This document shows positions 1-10,765 of a stretch of 64,000 bases of DNA, one piece after another. The translations under genes were made by a program, and so were the position numbers. Under the pieces are notes generated by a model that saw only the letters and a list, made by a program, of their open reading frames with translations, did no database searches and was not told where the DNA came from. How positions within the stretch are numbered: position 1 is the first letter of the stretch; the number at the start of each line of letters is the position of its first letter. The stretch is taken from assembly GCA_917880885.1 (NCBI GenBank), contig OU862923.1, forward strand, positions 22,542,770 to 22,606,769, read 5' to 3'. This stretch comes from Limnephilus marmoratus. Lineage: Eukaryota > Arthropoda > Insecta > Trichoptera > Limnephilidae.

Positions 1-396
1 TTTAATAACATCGGTTCGAGTGCACTTGAGGCTAGAGAGGTTAAGTGAGCCGCCCACTGGAAGCCATCTCTGCATACATTATAAATTATAATATATATAT
101 TCCCCCTCGGTTCTATCGACTATGGTATGAAAGTATGGAGTCACGGAGTGGGTAATGCACTCAACCAATTGAGTTTTTGGACGAGAAATTCTTAAGAGGA
201 ACGGCTGCGCGGCCTTTTTCGTACAAAACTTAAATTTGGATTTGAGGCTTGGACATTAGAATTCCTAACCAAATTTTATAATTAGTCAAAATGTATAACA
301 AATATATGGTAGGTACGGATGTGAGATATTTTATTTGTTTGTGTTTTAAATTATAAGATAAATGTCATTAAAGAATTAAGTAGATTTTTCAAAGTT

Positions 397-942
397 TTAT
401 TTATTTATTTATTTATTTATTTACACATATACGGCACAAATCGTGCCATTAACATAATTGACATACTTATAATAGTACAACAACATGAAGAATAACAATA
501 TAAATGTTAGTCAAATTTAAGAAAAAAGGTAAAAAGTAAGGTAATAAGTAGTGTATAAAAACAATAATATATAAAAGTAAATTATAAAGTGAATAGTTTA
601 AGATATAAAGTATTAAGTACAAACTATAAATTAAAGTACAAAACTAAATTAATTAAAGTACAAACTATAAATAGTTTAAAATATAAAGTATTAAAGTACA
701 AACTATAAATTATTAGGTAAAAGTAAAAATAAAAATTTAAAGAGAGAAATAAAACAATAAAATGTACAAATAAGATACCTATCTCAAGGTACCTACAAAG
801 ATTTAAATATAAAAATAAATATAAAAAGTAATAAATCCTGGATTATGTTAACTGATATGATAAATTTTACAAGTACCTATGATTTCTAGTGCATTAATAG
901 TTTTAGAAGTACTGGTAGGCATATTATGTTTACATGAAGTAT
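397..942 (-). repeat. LINE-B 3' untranslated region with (AAAT)n tail
   Basis: This very AT-rich stretch lies downstream of the LINE-B stop codon on the minus strand. It ends in about six ATTT/AAAT units at 397-422, a simple-repeat tail of the kind left by target-primed reverse transcription of several LINE clades. It contains short degenerate internal repeats (AAAGTACAAACTATAAA-like). Confidence 0.6.
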
Positions 943-1790
943 TTACGTGGTACTAGCAAACAAATTTAGTTTAACGCATCTTTTGTATGAAGCCAGATTA
1001 CCGGCAGCGTTATCGATATTAGCATACTCATTGCCTAAAATATGCAAGCGATTTATGGTTGAGTTTTGTTCTGCGTTCGTCATAGTATTGTCACAGTGGA
1101 AAGGTGTTTTGAGTCGAGTCGGTCTACAAGGTACGTGGTAATTTATTAATGAGAAAAGTTCAGGGGAGTCAAACCAGTTATTGTTTATTTTAAATAAAAA
1201 AATAAGGTCATTGAGTATTCTTCTATCTTTTAACGATAAGAGTCGCATTTTTTGTAATAAAGATTCATAGTTTATGTCAACCGCGGGAATACCTAATTTG
1301 AAATTAATTGATCTGAGAAATTTGCGTTGGATTCTTTCAATGGAGTTTGCATGGCTTTTGTAGAAAGGGTTCCATATGGGGGAATTGTATTCTAAATGAC
1401 TCCTAACCAGAGTTGTATATAGTATTTTGAATGTGTGGATATTTTTGAAATCTCTACAAATTCTTACAATGAAGCCCAGCATTTTCATTGCTTTACCAGT
1501 TATTATATCAATGTGGTTGGTAAATAGTAGCTTAGAGTCGAAGGTTATTCCAAGGTCCCTTATTACAGGTACTGACAATAAACTGTGATTGTTAAAAGAG
1601 TAACTATATTTGATAGGGTTTTTAATTCTAAAGAAACTCATGATTTGACATTTTTTAATGTTAAGTGTAAGTTTGTTAATGGTACACCATTCTACGAATT
1701 TTATAAAATTGGATTGGAGGGACAAGCAGTCGTATATATTTTTTATGATTTTATATATTTTCATGTCATCAGCAAATAATAATATGTTAA
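943..1790 (-). pseudogene. LINE-B reverse transcriptase, C-terminal fragment (Jockey/CR1-like)
   Basis: This is the C-terminal part of a non-LTR retrotransposon reverse transcriptase. Just upstream of the first Met codon (1764) the frame reads NILLFADDMKIYK, which holds the catalytic F/YADD box. Downstream come the typical RDLGITFDSKLLFTNHI and VRSHLEYNSPIWNP segments and the thumb region. About 280 codons are open to the stop at 943. The catalytic palm upstream of the FADD box and the endonuclease are missing, because the frame is cut exactly at a TTAA (1787-1790) where another transposon has inserted. The element is dead by truncation. Clade assignment is from motif resemblance only. Confidence 0.85.
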
Positions 1791-2503
1791 GAGGGCATTA
1801 CCAGAGAAAGCCGGAAATACGTAATTTTCAAAAAAGTTTTTAGACGTATTGACTCTTTTCCACAAAAAATTATAAATGGATTTCGAAAGATTGTTCTTTT
1901 ATCTAGCATAGTTATGTAATAAATTTTTAGAATTTTTTTTAATTTTTAGTATAATAAGGTTATTCCATAGGTCGTTGGCAGATTTGTTAAATTTTCAAAA
2001 AAGTTTTTGTTTTATACCACACCCATTTCAAATAATGTAATCATGCAGTAAAATAAATCAATACATTATCTAGCAAAGTTATGTATTAGAATTTTAATTT
2101 TAGTTTCAATAAAATCATTAAAAAATATGTACGTACATGTGTTTCTTGACGAAAATTGGTCCATTTTTGTATTTATTTGCGCACTTACAAACTAATATAT
2201 TTCAGATTTTTTTAACATTCTTATTAAATTTAGACATTATTGAAAAATGATAAATTCTTATAATCAAAAAATAACTACAAAAAGTACACTATTTTAATAG
2301 TTTTATCATCACGCCTTTCAGCATTTTTGGATGAAGGTATAAATTAAAGCTAATTTGGATTGAAATAAATTCGATATTGAGTTATAATTTAAAAAAGCTG
2401 GTACGGAGAATAATCAATCTTTCTCATTGTAACCGCCCTGCACGATCGGAAGAACAACTTTCGACGAAATGTGGATTTTCGTCCGCTGGCTGGTTAAACG
2501 CTC
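1791..2503. mobile_element. Short TTAA-flanked DNA element, copy 1
   Basis: It is bounded by TTAA on both sides (1787-1790 and 2504-2507). The ends are inverted relatives: GAGGGCATTACCAGAG on the left, and GAGCGTTTAACCAGCC reading inward from the right. A second copy lies inverted at 45447-46614, so the limits are supported by comparison. No coding frame is seen. It interrupts the LINE-B reverse transcriptase. A piggyBac/Kolobok-like non-autonomous element is the likeliest class. Confidence 0.75.
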
Positions 2504-2724
2504 TTAACATCAGTGAATATGGAGGTGACAGTGTGTTTTAGATTCAACTTGGAAATTATTAACAGAATACATTTTTGGCATTTTCACCAGCATTTGGTTC
2601 ATGATAACACTTTTATGTATTTTTAAATATTTTCACTTATGCAATATTATTACTATGTTATTTTTGCTATATAAATGTATATATGTAATGTAATAAATAA
2701 ATAAATACATGTATCAGTTAATGA

Positions 2725-3770
2725 CGGACTTCCCGCATCCTTGTGTACGTTCTTGAGGGAGAGGTCGATTCAGACCGGTAGTCGATGGTTTCACCTCTTC
2801 CTCACACTCGATAAATGCTGGCGTCCCGCAGGGATCGGTTCTGTCTCCGACTTTGTTTTTGTTGCACATCAACGACCTTTTGTCATGTGCACCAATTCAC
2901 TGTTACGCGGATGACAGTACAGTTCATGATAGCTTTTTGTTTGACAAGCCCCCAAAGGGCTCACAAACTCCAACAGCTTGTATGGCTTTGAAGCAAAGAA
3001 TGGACGGTTACCTCGAGAGTGTTTTCTCTTGGGGTAAAAATAATCTCGTTGAATTTAATGTTTCAAAGACCCAATCTTGTCTGATTACGTCTAAAAGGGA
3101 TCGAAATGAAAATCTAGTCTCTTTCAACGGAAGCAATCTTCCGAACAGGCCCTCCATCGAAATGCTTGGTGTAACCCTAAGTGACCAGCTCAGGTATGTG
3201 GGCTCCATCGAAGCCAGAGTAAAGTTAGCCTCACAGAAACTGGGCGTACTGTACAGGGCCCGCAGATACTTTAATAGTACACAACTGCTAACCCTGTACA
3301 AATCACAAGTGCGCCCCACGGTTGAATTTGGCAGCCACCTCTGGTCTGGAGCTCCAAAATACCTGAAAAATACCCTCGACTCTGTGCAGAAACAGGCGGT
3401 CCGTTCGATAGATTCTCCCATCTTAACAGACGGATTGCAATCTTTAGAGCACAGGCATCGGGTGGGAATGCTATCCTTGTTCTACCGGTATTACAATGGA
3501 AGATGCTTCGAGGAACTAGCATCATTGATCCCTTCGGCACCGGTGCATAGTCGGGAAACACGCCAAACGCGTGCCCAACATTTGTACACGGTTGACATTT
3601 GCCACATGAGAACGGGTGGTTTCTTCGACTCGTTCTTGTGTTCAACAGCTCGGCTGTGGAATGATTTGCCGGCCTCTGTGTTTCCTCCTTCCTACAACAT
3701 GGCTATCTTCAAGACCAATGTTCATTCCTTCCTCTCCTCAAAAAGACCCTCCACACAGCATCCCAGATGA
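2725..3770 (+). pseudogene. LINE-A reverse transcriptase, C-terminal half (CR1/Jockey-like)
   Basis: The reverse transcriptase core is partly present. NAGVPQGSVLSPTLFLLHIND (2815-2877) is motif B/finger-palm, HCYADDSTVHDS (2899-2934) holds the catalytic YADD, and MLGVTLSDQLRY, VRPTVEFGSHLWSG and STARLWNDLPASVFP follow to the stop at 3770. From the YADD region on the frame is intact for about 300 codons. Upstream, FLRERSIQTG sits in another frame than VVDGFTSS, which shows a frameshift near 2790, and the element is 5'-truncated near 2725. The 3' untranslated region with its stem-loop follows directly. Truncated relatives lie at 18665-19390 (minus) and 26325-26541. Confidence 0.88.
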
Positions 3771-3835
3771 CATAGGCCCTGAGGGAAATTATTTTCCTCA
3801 GGGCCTCCTGCGTGGAGTTAACGTAAAAAAAATGA
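3771..3835 (+). other. LINE-A 3' terminal stem-loop and A-rich tail
   Basis: Just after the stop, GGCCCTGAGG (3775-3784) pairs perfectly with CCTCAGGGCC (3796-3805) across an 11-nt AT-rich loop. CTCCTGCGTGGAGTTAACGT and an A-run follow. The same hairpin recurs at the 3' end of SINE-1 copies, so it is probably the RNA structure recognised by the LINE-A reverse transcriptase. Confidence 0.75.
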
Positions 3836-4009
3836 CAATTATTTTTCTTTATTCCCTACGTACTATATAAATATTATGATTTCTATAACCATGGAAGTAT
3901 GTATTAACTCACAAAACATTGCCAAAGCTGCCTCTAAAATCATGAAAACACATTTGATGGTCTACTATATTTTAAAACACAAATAAATAAAATAGCTCAT
4001 TATTGTGAT

Positions 4010-4340
4010 TTATTTTACGTAGCCCTGATGAAAGCAAATTTCCCTTGGGGCCTATGTCATCTTTGGGGATGCGGTAAGTCTTTTTTAGGTAAAGAAGGAG
4101 GGGAATTTCGGATAAAGAAAAAGGTACTAGGGGTAGGTGGGAATCTAGGGTGTCTAGGACTGACGGACAATCGAGATAGTCCGGCTGGAGATTCTCCAGC
4201 CGGACTATTTCGACCCCCCACGCAGTAGGTGGGCAAACGCACCCGCCGCTAATACCTAGAAAAATCTCACTCATAAACACAGGGGCCCCTGCTAAGCCAC
4301 CAGACGTAGCGAACCACTTGGGGTGACCTATGGCAGCCCT
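4010..4340 (-). mobile_element. SINE-1 copy (LINE-A-tailed), 5'-truncated
   Basis: Read on the minus strand it runs from CACCCCAAGTGGTTCGCTAC-like head sequence (4310-4330) to the GACATAGGCCCC...ACGTAAAATAAA 3' end (4010-4050) shared with LINE-A. The stem of the 3' hairpin is degenerate. It contains a 16-bp-arm palindrome at 4176-4208 that other copies do not share. Confidence 0.75.
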
Positions 4341-4344
4341 ATCT

Positions 4345-4480
4345 GCACTGATTACACATCTGCCCTGATGATGTAAATTGTAACTCTGTCCGATAAGTTG
4401 GTTAAAGAAGGAGGTAAGCACAACACGACAAAATTCCCTAAAAATAAATCACAATCATTATGCCGTGAAAATCTCAAATC
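4345..4480 (+). repeat. Penelope-like terminal repeat fragment with degenerate hammerhead-like core
   Basis: It matches 60520-60650 (the right terminal repeat of the Penelope-like element): ACACATCTGcCCTGATGATG, TTAAAGAAGGAGGTA and CCGTGAAAATCT occur in the same order. The CTGATGA (4365-4371) and a GATAA in place of GAAAC (4392-4396) are the remains of the hammerhead-like core. The stem II partners are eroded. Confidence 0.6.
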
Positions 4481-4621
4481 TTGACAAAATAGCTCATATC
4501 CTTGCTAGATATTTTCTTAATATTTTTATTAAAAAATAAATTGTTCAGTTTGTTGGATATTTTGGCCTGAAATCCAACCTTAAGTTTTATATGATAACGG
4601 CCCCGCAGCCGTTCCTCTTAA

Positions 4622-5039
4622 TTTCGCCTTATCAAAGGTGCTCTCGGCTTGACGGCCGGTAAAATAGAGTTTATAGAGCACCATAATGTTGTAGTGTTTA
4701 CGTTGAAATTTGTACGTAAGATAGAATGTTCCTAATAAATTAAGTTGGTGGATTGTTATCAGTTATCTCTATTTTTATGGTGCTTGAGTTGTAAGGATCG
4801 GAATTTTTAACATTTTTCTCTCTATCTGTTCTGTCGTGATAATAATAAATAATATGTTTACTCTTTTTTTTAACTAATTATGAGTTAACTACTCGTAAGC
4901 TTTCTTTATATTATTAAACGAGGCTCGATAATTTTCATGTATACGGTAGTCACGATAATGATAGGTATAAACTGTCAAGACTTTAGAAAAACAGCTACAG
5001 GGCGTTTGTCCACCGGCACCGTCACCGAGAAACCTCTCT
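4622..5039. other. Unassigned AT-rich stretch
   Basis: No coding frame, inverted ends or similarity to the other repeats of the window was seen here. Confidence 0.4.
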
Positions 5040-5260
5040 CTTTCTTTTTCCTCTCCTCTATTCAATTTTTTTCTTTAGTCGTAGATGAAGAAGAAGAATA
5101 ATATTACCCCAGCTCCTTCCCGGGGAAAGAAAGGAGAGGAAGTTCTGGGAATGAAAATTTTTCTTCCTTTTCATCTTCAGTATCTCCTTCCCTTCTCTCC
5201 TTCCTTTCCTCCTCTCCTTTCTTTGAAAGGAAGGAGAGGAAGGAAAATCTCAGGAGGAGG
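5040..5260. repeat. Polypurine/polypyrimidine tract with inverted symmetry
   Basis: Blocks of GGAAAGAAAGGAGAGGAAG (5119-5139) and the opposite-strand counterpart (5185-5225), followed by GAAAGGAAGGAGAGGAAGG, create strong strand asymmetry and a potential hairpin. It is low-complexity and the frame through it is not a gene. Confidence 0.5.
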
Positions 5261-5269
5261 TTGGGCAAT

Positions 5270-5867
5270 GGAAGGACGTCTTATTATTTCGGACCGAGTT
5301 CGGAACGAAGTGACCGCGAGCGTAGTCCACCGCGACCTATCTCGGTGATTTCGACGTATACGGTTAATTTCTGGGCATAAATCTCAGGCGTAGTTGACGT
5401 GGTCGAGTTCAGACGTATTTAGTATTGCCGGTATTTCGGCCTTTCACGATCTTGGGCCGAGTTCATGCGGTAACGCCGAAATTATAATCTCGGCGGCCGA
5501 GATGACTGCGCTCGGATGACGGACATGCCGTGGACAACCGGCAACAGTAATGTATAATATACATTACATATATCGCTTCTTCGGCAACATCTTCGGCGGC
5601 GCCATGAGTCCGACAAAAAGGGCCGAACTTTGAAAACCGTTTTCTCCAGCACCGTAGCGCCGAACCGACTGAAATATTGGATTCTTACTAAAAATAATGG
5701 ACTGAAGAGGAATCACTGACAAAATCTGCAAAAAGTTGCATTTGTGGAAAAATCATCATTCTTATGGGGCCAAATGCAAGGTCGAACTTTAAAAGTCGCT
5801 TTCTCACGCTCTATGGTGCCGCCGAAATCGAATCGGGACAGCGGCGGTGGACAATCGCCCTTTTTTT
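5270..5867. other. CpG-rich block with degenerate internal repeats, unassigned
   Basis: This stretch is unusually rich in CG dinucleotides for the window, with CCGAGAT, CGGCCGAG and TTCGGC words repeated. Two diverged tandem copies are visible (GGGCCGAACTTTGAAAACCG at 5620 and AAGGTCGAACTTTAAAAGTCG at 5768, each followed by TTTCTCCAGC/TTTCTCACGC-like and GCGCCG-like words). No coding frame of note. It may be a transposon fragment of a family not otherwise in this window. Confidence 0.35.
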
Positions 5868-5945
5868 ATTTATTTCATAAAATTTTAATTAGTTACAGAT
5901 ATTTGTTTTTTTTTTGCTACCACACTAGCAATAACTTAAGTTGGC
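5868..5945 (-). repeat. LINE 3' UTR fragment (family of 62586-63822)
   Basis: The minus strand resembles the 3' end of the LINE at 62586: TTTCATAAA-like words and CTACCACACTAG beside GACTACCATACTAGG, with an A-rich terminal stretch (5863-5880). Only the tail is present. Confidence 0.4.
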
Positions 5946-6659
5946 TATGGTCCTGCAGATGAGAACTACAGTGTTAGCTCTATTTCTTTTACATGTGTCG
6001 TTCATGGGATGGATGGAAAGTTTGAAATGCTATTCCTATAAAAAGTACCTATATCTTTATTATAACTTATACCTAAAATCGTTGTAAATAACATTTAAGC
6101 GACATTTTAATCGACTTTTCAAGCGGTATGTCTATAAATATTTATTATTACCATGAAAGCCAATTCAGGCAACATTGTTTGATTTCTTTAGGTTTTGAAT
6201 CGGTGACTGCGAGACTCGAAGCCAGTTTTTAACTCCAGGCAGGCACTTTCATATTATTTACACTTAGATATGGTTTCAAATATATTCACATAGGTACAAA
6301 ATCGTCCATTGTAAGTTGGCAGTTTGTAAAATGTATCTAACCATAAATGTTATAAAATACACCATGCGAGCGATGCATTGATGTCATGATCATAATATGC
6401 AATTGTGTGTCATAAATAAATGCAATCACGTAATGAAAAAGCACACATGAGCGCCTGCAGTAAACTGCAGCCTCCGACCACTGGTTGTGTTGAGTTGAAT
6501 ACAGCCTGGCCGCTCGCGCTTGTTCCGCTCCGCTAGCTCGTCGCACTCGGAATGGGTCCAATGTTGTCGCCACTATAATGCATCACATCACATTATTATG
6601 GATAGTATTTCTGCTATCGTGGTACGAGAACACAACAGAATGGAGTTGGCAGGAAAACA
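5946..6659. other. Unassigned stretch
   Basis: Moderately AT-rich sequence with a GC-richer patch around 6450-6570. No gene, repeat boundary or structure could be supported. Confidence 0.35.
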
Positions 6660-7090
6660 CTTCTTTTTCTTCTTCTTCAGCACACTTTATTTAATGTAAT
6701 AAATACAGTATTACAAGAGGGTCTATCTACCCTCACTCGGGTGGTCCACGACCACACCACACTGACAAATATCGAAGTCTCTACTTCGATCTCTCTATTG
6801 TCAGTTTTCCAATACTGAACCGTAGGTATAACTCGTACCTACCAGCTTCAGTATAATTACACAATTGAAGGCACACAGCATGTACCTTCTAGTTTTACCC
6901 TACTAGCAAAACTAACGCAAAGGGCCTATCTTCCCTCTGCGCAACTGAAGATACACTTCGTGTATCTTCCAGTTCAACTGCAATAACAAGACTCCTTCAC
7001 TCTCACAGCAAGACTAACTCTCTGTTCTAAAATTCACCATATTTAAAGCAAAAATACACTAATACAAAAAGGTATAACAATGTTGGGACA
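6660..7090 (-). repeat. Chain of short hairpins, possibly LTR or structured RNA of an element
   Basis: At least three consecutive stem-loops are visible: 6762-6804 (CTGACAA/TTGTCAG and TCGAAGT/ACTTCGA), 6813-6853 (TACTGAA/TTCAGTA enclosing GTAGGTA/TACCTAC), and 6943-6974 (AACT+GAAGATACAC / GTGTATCTTC+AGTT with one bulge). A looser one joins GAAGG/CCTTC at 6867-6890. Read on the minus strand, the block starts after AGTGTCCCAACA (near 7090) and ends with an AATAAA near 6680, so an LTR with R-region hairpins is one option. Confidence 0.4.
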
Positions 7091-7340
7091 CTATTTGAGC
7101 GGCTCCTAAACTGAATTTTAAAATCCCGCAATAAAACAATTACCCGAGAGTCGGCAAAAAGGGCCACCAATAAAATTAAGTACATCATACAATACTGAAA
7201 TGGAGAAATGGGGAAACTAACATTAAAAATTCCCAGATCTCAAATTCTTAAATTTAACCCACAATAAAACCGTAAAATTACTTTTAAAAGTTCGCCAAAA
7301 AGGGCACATCAATAAAGGTACCTACAACTTAAACCTAAGG
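7091..7340. repeat. Diverged tandem duplication
   Basis: GAGTCGGCAAAAAGGGCCACCAATAAA (around 7150-7175) and AAGTTCGCCAAAAAGGGCACATCAATAAA (around 7290-7316) are related units about 140 bp apart, each preceded by CAATAAAACnnTnAnAATTAC-like sequence. No product can be assigned. Confidence 0.45.
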
Positions 7341-8400
7341 TACAGCTAAGGGATTAAGTTCCTTCAGTTCGGGTCATAAAAGAACCGCCAGAAAACCCTT
7401 TGTATTTTGGCGGCTGCAACAAATATTTATGCATTCTATTTGAACTGTACAGATATAAAACTACTTAAAAATAAACTATTTGAGAAATTAACCCTTTGTT
7501 CCTTATCGGTAAAGGTATGCCCCCATATAATATCAGGCCGAATACATTTATTTCTATAGGTTGGGAGCTTACTTGAAAAACCCAAGGAAGAATTTTATTT
7601 GCAAAGGTGAAAATACGTTTAATTAAAATGACTAAAATAACACGAATGATACGACTAATTTTTATTACTTAAAGCGAAATGGATAAATCGCATTCTGGAA
7701 CAACAGATAGTGTACCGCATATTTCTGTTTTTACAATGCGCATACGATGCATAAAATACACTGTTCAAATTTTACATGCTCAGTAAAAAATATATCAGAT
7801 ACGTGTTTAATTGTTTTAAATTCATTTTAAGTTTTGTATTCACCAGACACATTTTTGAAATTGTCGTTAACAATACGTTACGTTTACGCACCAGATTTAA
7901 ATGTCCGGGTTAAATTTTCCCCACAGGAAAACTAAACCCTTTCACACACTTCCCAAATGTTCATCTAGTCAATCCACGCTATGCAATTGTACTATATGTA
8001 TAAGTATTATAAATACAAAACAATATAAGAACAACATGTCAACCTACCAGAGACCAAATGGGAAAAAAATTCACCGACTCCAGATATTTTCATATCAGAG
8101 GGTTCGGCTCTGTGGAACTCCTAATTGAACCTATTAATCCTACTGATCCCTCAATATAAATATTTAAAAAATCTTTTGTAATCCTACATGTATTTAAAAT
8201 GACTGATTTTTGCATTTTTATATATAAATTCTTTGACAAATCTAATATGCCTAAATTTTGAATGAGAGACCTAGGTATTATGCCAGTAGCCGAAATAACA
8301 AATCGTAATATTTTTATAGTCTGAGAATGCCAAATTCTTTTAATCTCATAAATAATATATTAATACTAATTATTATTATCATTAATATACCCGTCTACGG
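7341..8400. other. Unassigned AT-rich stretch
   Basis: Open frames here are short and have no recognisable motif. Nothing structural was noticed. Confidence 0.35.
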
Positions 8401-8475
8401 GTCAGAAGAGGATGTGCTCATTGTAACACATTTTTTTCAAACTGATTCGTGGTTGGTTCTAAAACTCGGCTGTCA

Positions 8476-8856
8476 TGGCGAGCATAAGGCGGAATTACAT
8501 TTGTCTTTCGTGTTGTGTCATGACGCGTCAGAACGGTATCGGTTTCACACATTTAGTATGGTGACATTTATATTAGTGTGTTGCTATCTGTCGTGATGCG
8601 TTCTGTTGTGTCGCAACAGATGCTATTTCCATTTTCGTGAGAGCGGCGAAGGTGGGGGGCGCGGGGGCGGCCGCGTCATGACAGATCAGACAAGTATGCA
8701 CGGGCCAGTACTGTGTTGTGATGACTGTTTTGATTCAAAATATCATCAGAAAGCGTCAGAACACGACTTATAGATGTGAACGCTAGCCATCACGACAGAG
8801 CACATCATGACACAACACGCCTGACAAATGTAATCTCACCATTATGCTCCCGATGG
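8476..8856. mobile_element. Inverted-repeat (MITE-like) element
   Basis: ATTACATTTGTCTTTCGTG followed by TTGTGTCATGACG on the left is matched in inverse orientation by CATCATGACACAAC and ACGCCTGACAAATGTAAT on the right. Weaker inverted similarity (GAGCATAA / TTATGCTC) extends a little outside. The centre is GC-rich with GGGGGCGCGGGGGCGG (8653-8668). Inner words such as GTCATGACG and TCGTGATG recur. No clear target duplication was found, so the superfamily stays open. Confidence 0.6.
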
Positions 8857-8899
8857 TTATCTCCGTTACCGACAGCGTAAACTGTTTTATCTCCCGGTT

Positions 8900-10155
8900 C
8901 GCAGAACTAACTTGCCAATGGTTGTGCCAGTTGGGAGAGCTTTCTTGTTGTTAAATAGAATCACTTCGGATATCAATATGTTTAACATCAATGAAGCAAA
9001 ATTCAAACAGCAAGCTTCGTTGCTATTAGTGTAAATCTGTTTATCTCATTTAAAATATTTTTCTCTTTTAAAAATGCCTTGAAATTGTAATTTTTTAAAT
9101 GAATAAATTAAATTGAATTAATACTAGCTTCCGTTTGTTTTATAAGATTTTTTACCCCAAGTACGCTTTTTTAATGTCTTCACCTACATATAAATAAGAG
9201 GTACATATTTACTTAGGCTATCTATACGAGAGAACTATTATTACACTAAATTACGCGCACAATGGTATTTACATAATAATAATATAAACAATTTATAGCA
9301 ACGTTATTAACGTTAATCGACCCAAGCAATATATGTATAATGTTCTAGATCTTGTATTTATTTTAAGACGCCAGATAAAAATACGGATACACGAAAGACA
9401 TCATTATTGTATTAATCCCCTTATTACAACATTTTTTTTACAACATCAGGTATTTGAACCAACACATATACTGCAACCCATTAAAAATTGTTAAACAGAC
9501 AACTCAACAATGTGCAACTAGAAAAGTTAATAGGAGTGATGAAAAAAAACAGAGTGTGCAATTCACACGCGGTAGAAGTGAAACCTTTAGAAAACTAAAG
9601 TAGACAAGAGTAGGGAGGTTACGAAGCACCGCACAAACAGGAGACCGATTATACTATATCACTCTCTCGCAGGCTGTATGTGTTTGCCTCTTTTTAGTGT
9701 CGCTATTTTTCGTTTCATCGAGTTTCAAATCACAACGGTGCTGAAGAAGTTTTCACTTCAAAACATGATTAAAAAGGTTACTTTGCATTAGGATACTTTA
9801 AATATATTTTTTCATCATTTTCAATGACTTTTCAAAGGGGTTTGCAATATTGCAATACCACTTTGTTGTGTTGTCATGGAACCTAATAATGAAAACATAT
9901 CAAAGAACGAAATAATAATATACAAGACAACACCAGACAGTTAATAAAAATAATTTTCTGCGCTTTTGTAAGTATAATTGTCTGTAGAAAGAATATGGCA
10001 TTGATAAAAAGCGAAAATTAGCAATCCACGGAGACTTGAAAAGTATGCCTTATTATATACATATTGCGTGCTACTCCGCTAGGAGACTACATACACGGTG
10101 TCCGGAAACTCATGGTACCAGCGGGAAACAGTTGAATCTACTTCACATCTATTTT
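8900..10155. other. Unassigned AT-rich stretch
   Basis: No gene-like frame. The word CAATTCACACGCGGTAGAAGTG near 9560 looks like repeat sequence but no boundaries could be set. Confidence 0.35.
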
Positions 10156-10159
10156 TTTT

Positions 10160-10765
10160 TATATTCTTCATAAAAACGGTTATACACCAATATCACTGAG
10201 AAGATCACAAATTAAAAAGGTACAGGGGCAGTTTTACTATTTTGTAACATGCGCCAAAAGATAGTTGCTGAACTGTCTGTAAATGACATTGAAAATATCG
10301 ATTGTCAATGCAGAATCGTTGAGTAGTTGAGTCGCTCTGTTTATTGGCGCTTCCTGATAGGCAGATCGCTTTCGGAGCATAAAAAAGTGCTTGGTGTGAT
10401 CTCCCACGAGTATACTTGTTAGGGACATAATGTAAGATAACCGCTTTCAACATTCTCTTGTTGAGGATTGGTTTGTACTACGTCCACAAAAAACTCGTTT
10501 TGGGAAAACAAGGTTTAAAGTAATTTTTTTTTCCTTTATTTCAAACTAATTGTTATAAATATATTTTTTTTAAGACAAAGCTATCTATCTATAAGCAAAA
10601 GAACAACATATTTGGTTGAATTTTAACGTACTAATATTACTGCATTCTGCACAAAAAACCCAAAAATAGAGTTATGTATAAACCAATCCTCAGCAAGCGG
10701 GATTGAGTATAGTTCCAGAGATTAACTTAAAAAATATTTTTCGGCGGGCTTTAAGGTGTTGAAAT
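10160..10765 (-). pseudogene. LINE-C reverse transcriptase C-terminus, interrupted (Jockey/CR1-like)
   Basis: The minus strand encodes YTRGRSHQALFYAPKA (10340-10415 region) and, in a second frame, INRATQLLNDSALTIDIFN, so a frameshift lies near 10370. These match the better preserved LINE-C copy at 47261-47638. The upstream segment (KARRKIFF) continues at 10695-10765 beyond a MITE that splits the copy. Only the extreme C-terminus of the reverse transcriptase ORF is left. Confidence 0.75.
10457..10697. mobile_element. MITE inserted in LINE-C
   Basis: The ends are inverted repeats: CTTGTTGAGGATTGGTTTGT on the left against CTTGCTGAGGATTGGTTTAT reading inward from the right. It lies inside the LINE-C sequence, whose two halves continue on either side when compared with 47450-47560. 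I could not identify a target duplication, so the superfamily is undetermined. Confidence 0.65.

Larger units (their letters stand above)
196..4617. mobile_element. TTAA-flanked DNA transposon with ~54-bp inverted ends, filled with nested insertions
   Basis: The ends 196-249 and 4564-4617 are inverted copies of each other. The first 14 bases (GAGGAACGGCTGCG) are exact, and clear similarity continues through AAAACTTAA and TTGGATTT. A TTAA lies directly outside each end (192-195 and 4618-4621), as expected for piggyBac- or Kolobok-type insertion at TTAA. No transposase reading was seen. The interior is taken up by LINE-B (397-1790), a smaller TTAA element, LINE-A, a SINE-1 copy and a Penelope-like terminal fragment, so the original element was much shorter. 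Positions 1-191 and 250-396 show nothing else recognisable. Two independent solo ends remain possible. Confidence 0.6.

Noticed and set aside
3008..3645. Two minus-strand frames of 137 and 124 codons
   Set aside because: Antisense shadows of the LINE-A reverse transcriptase.
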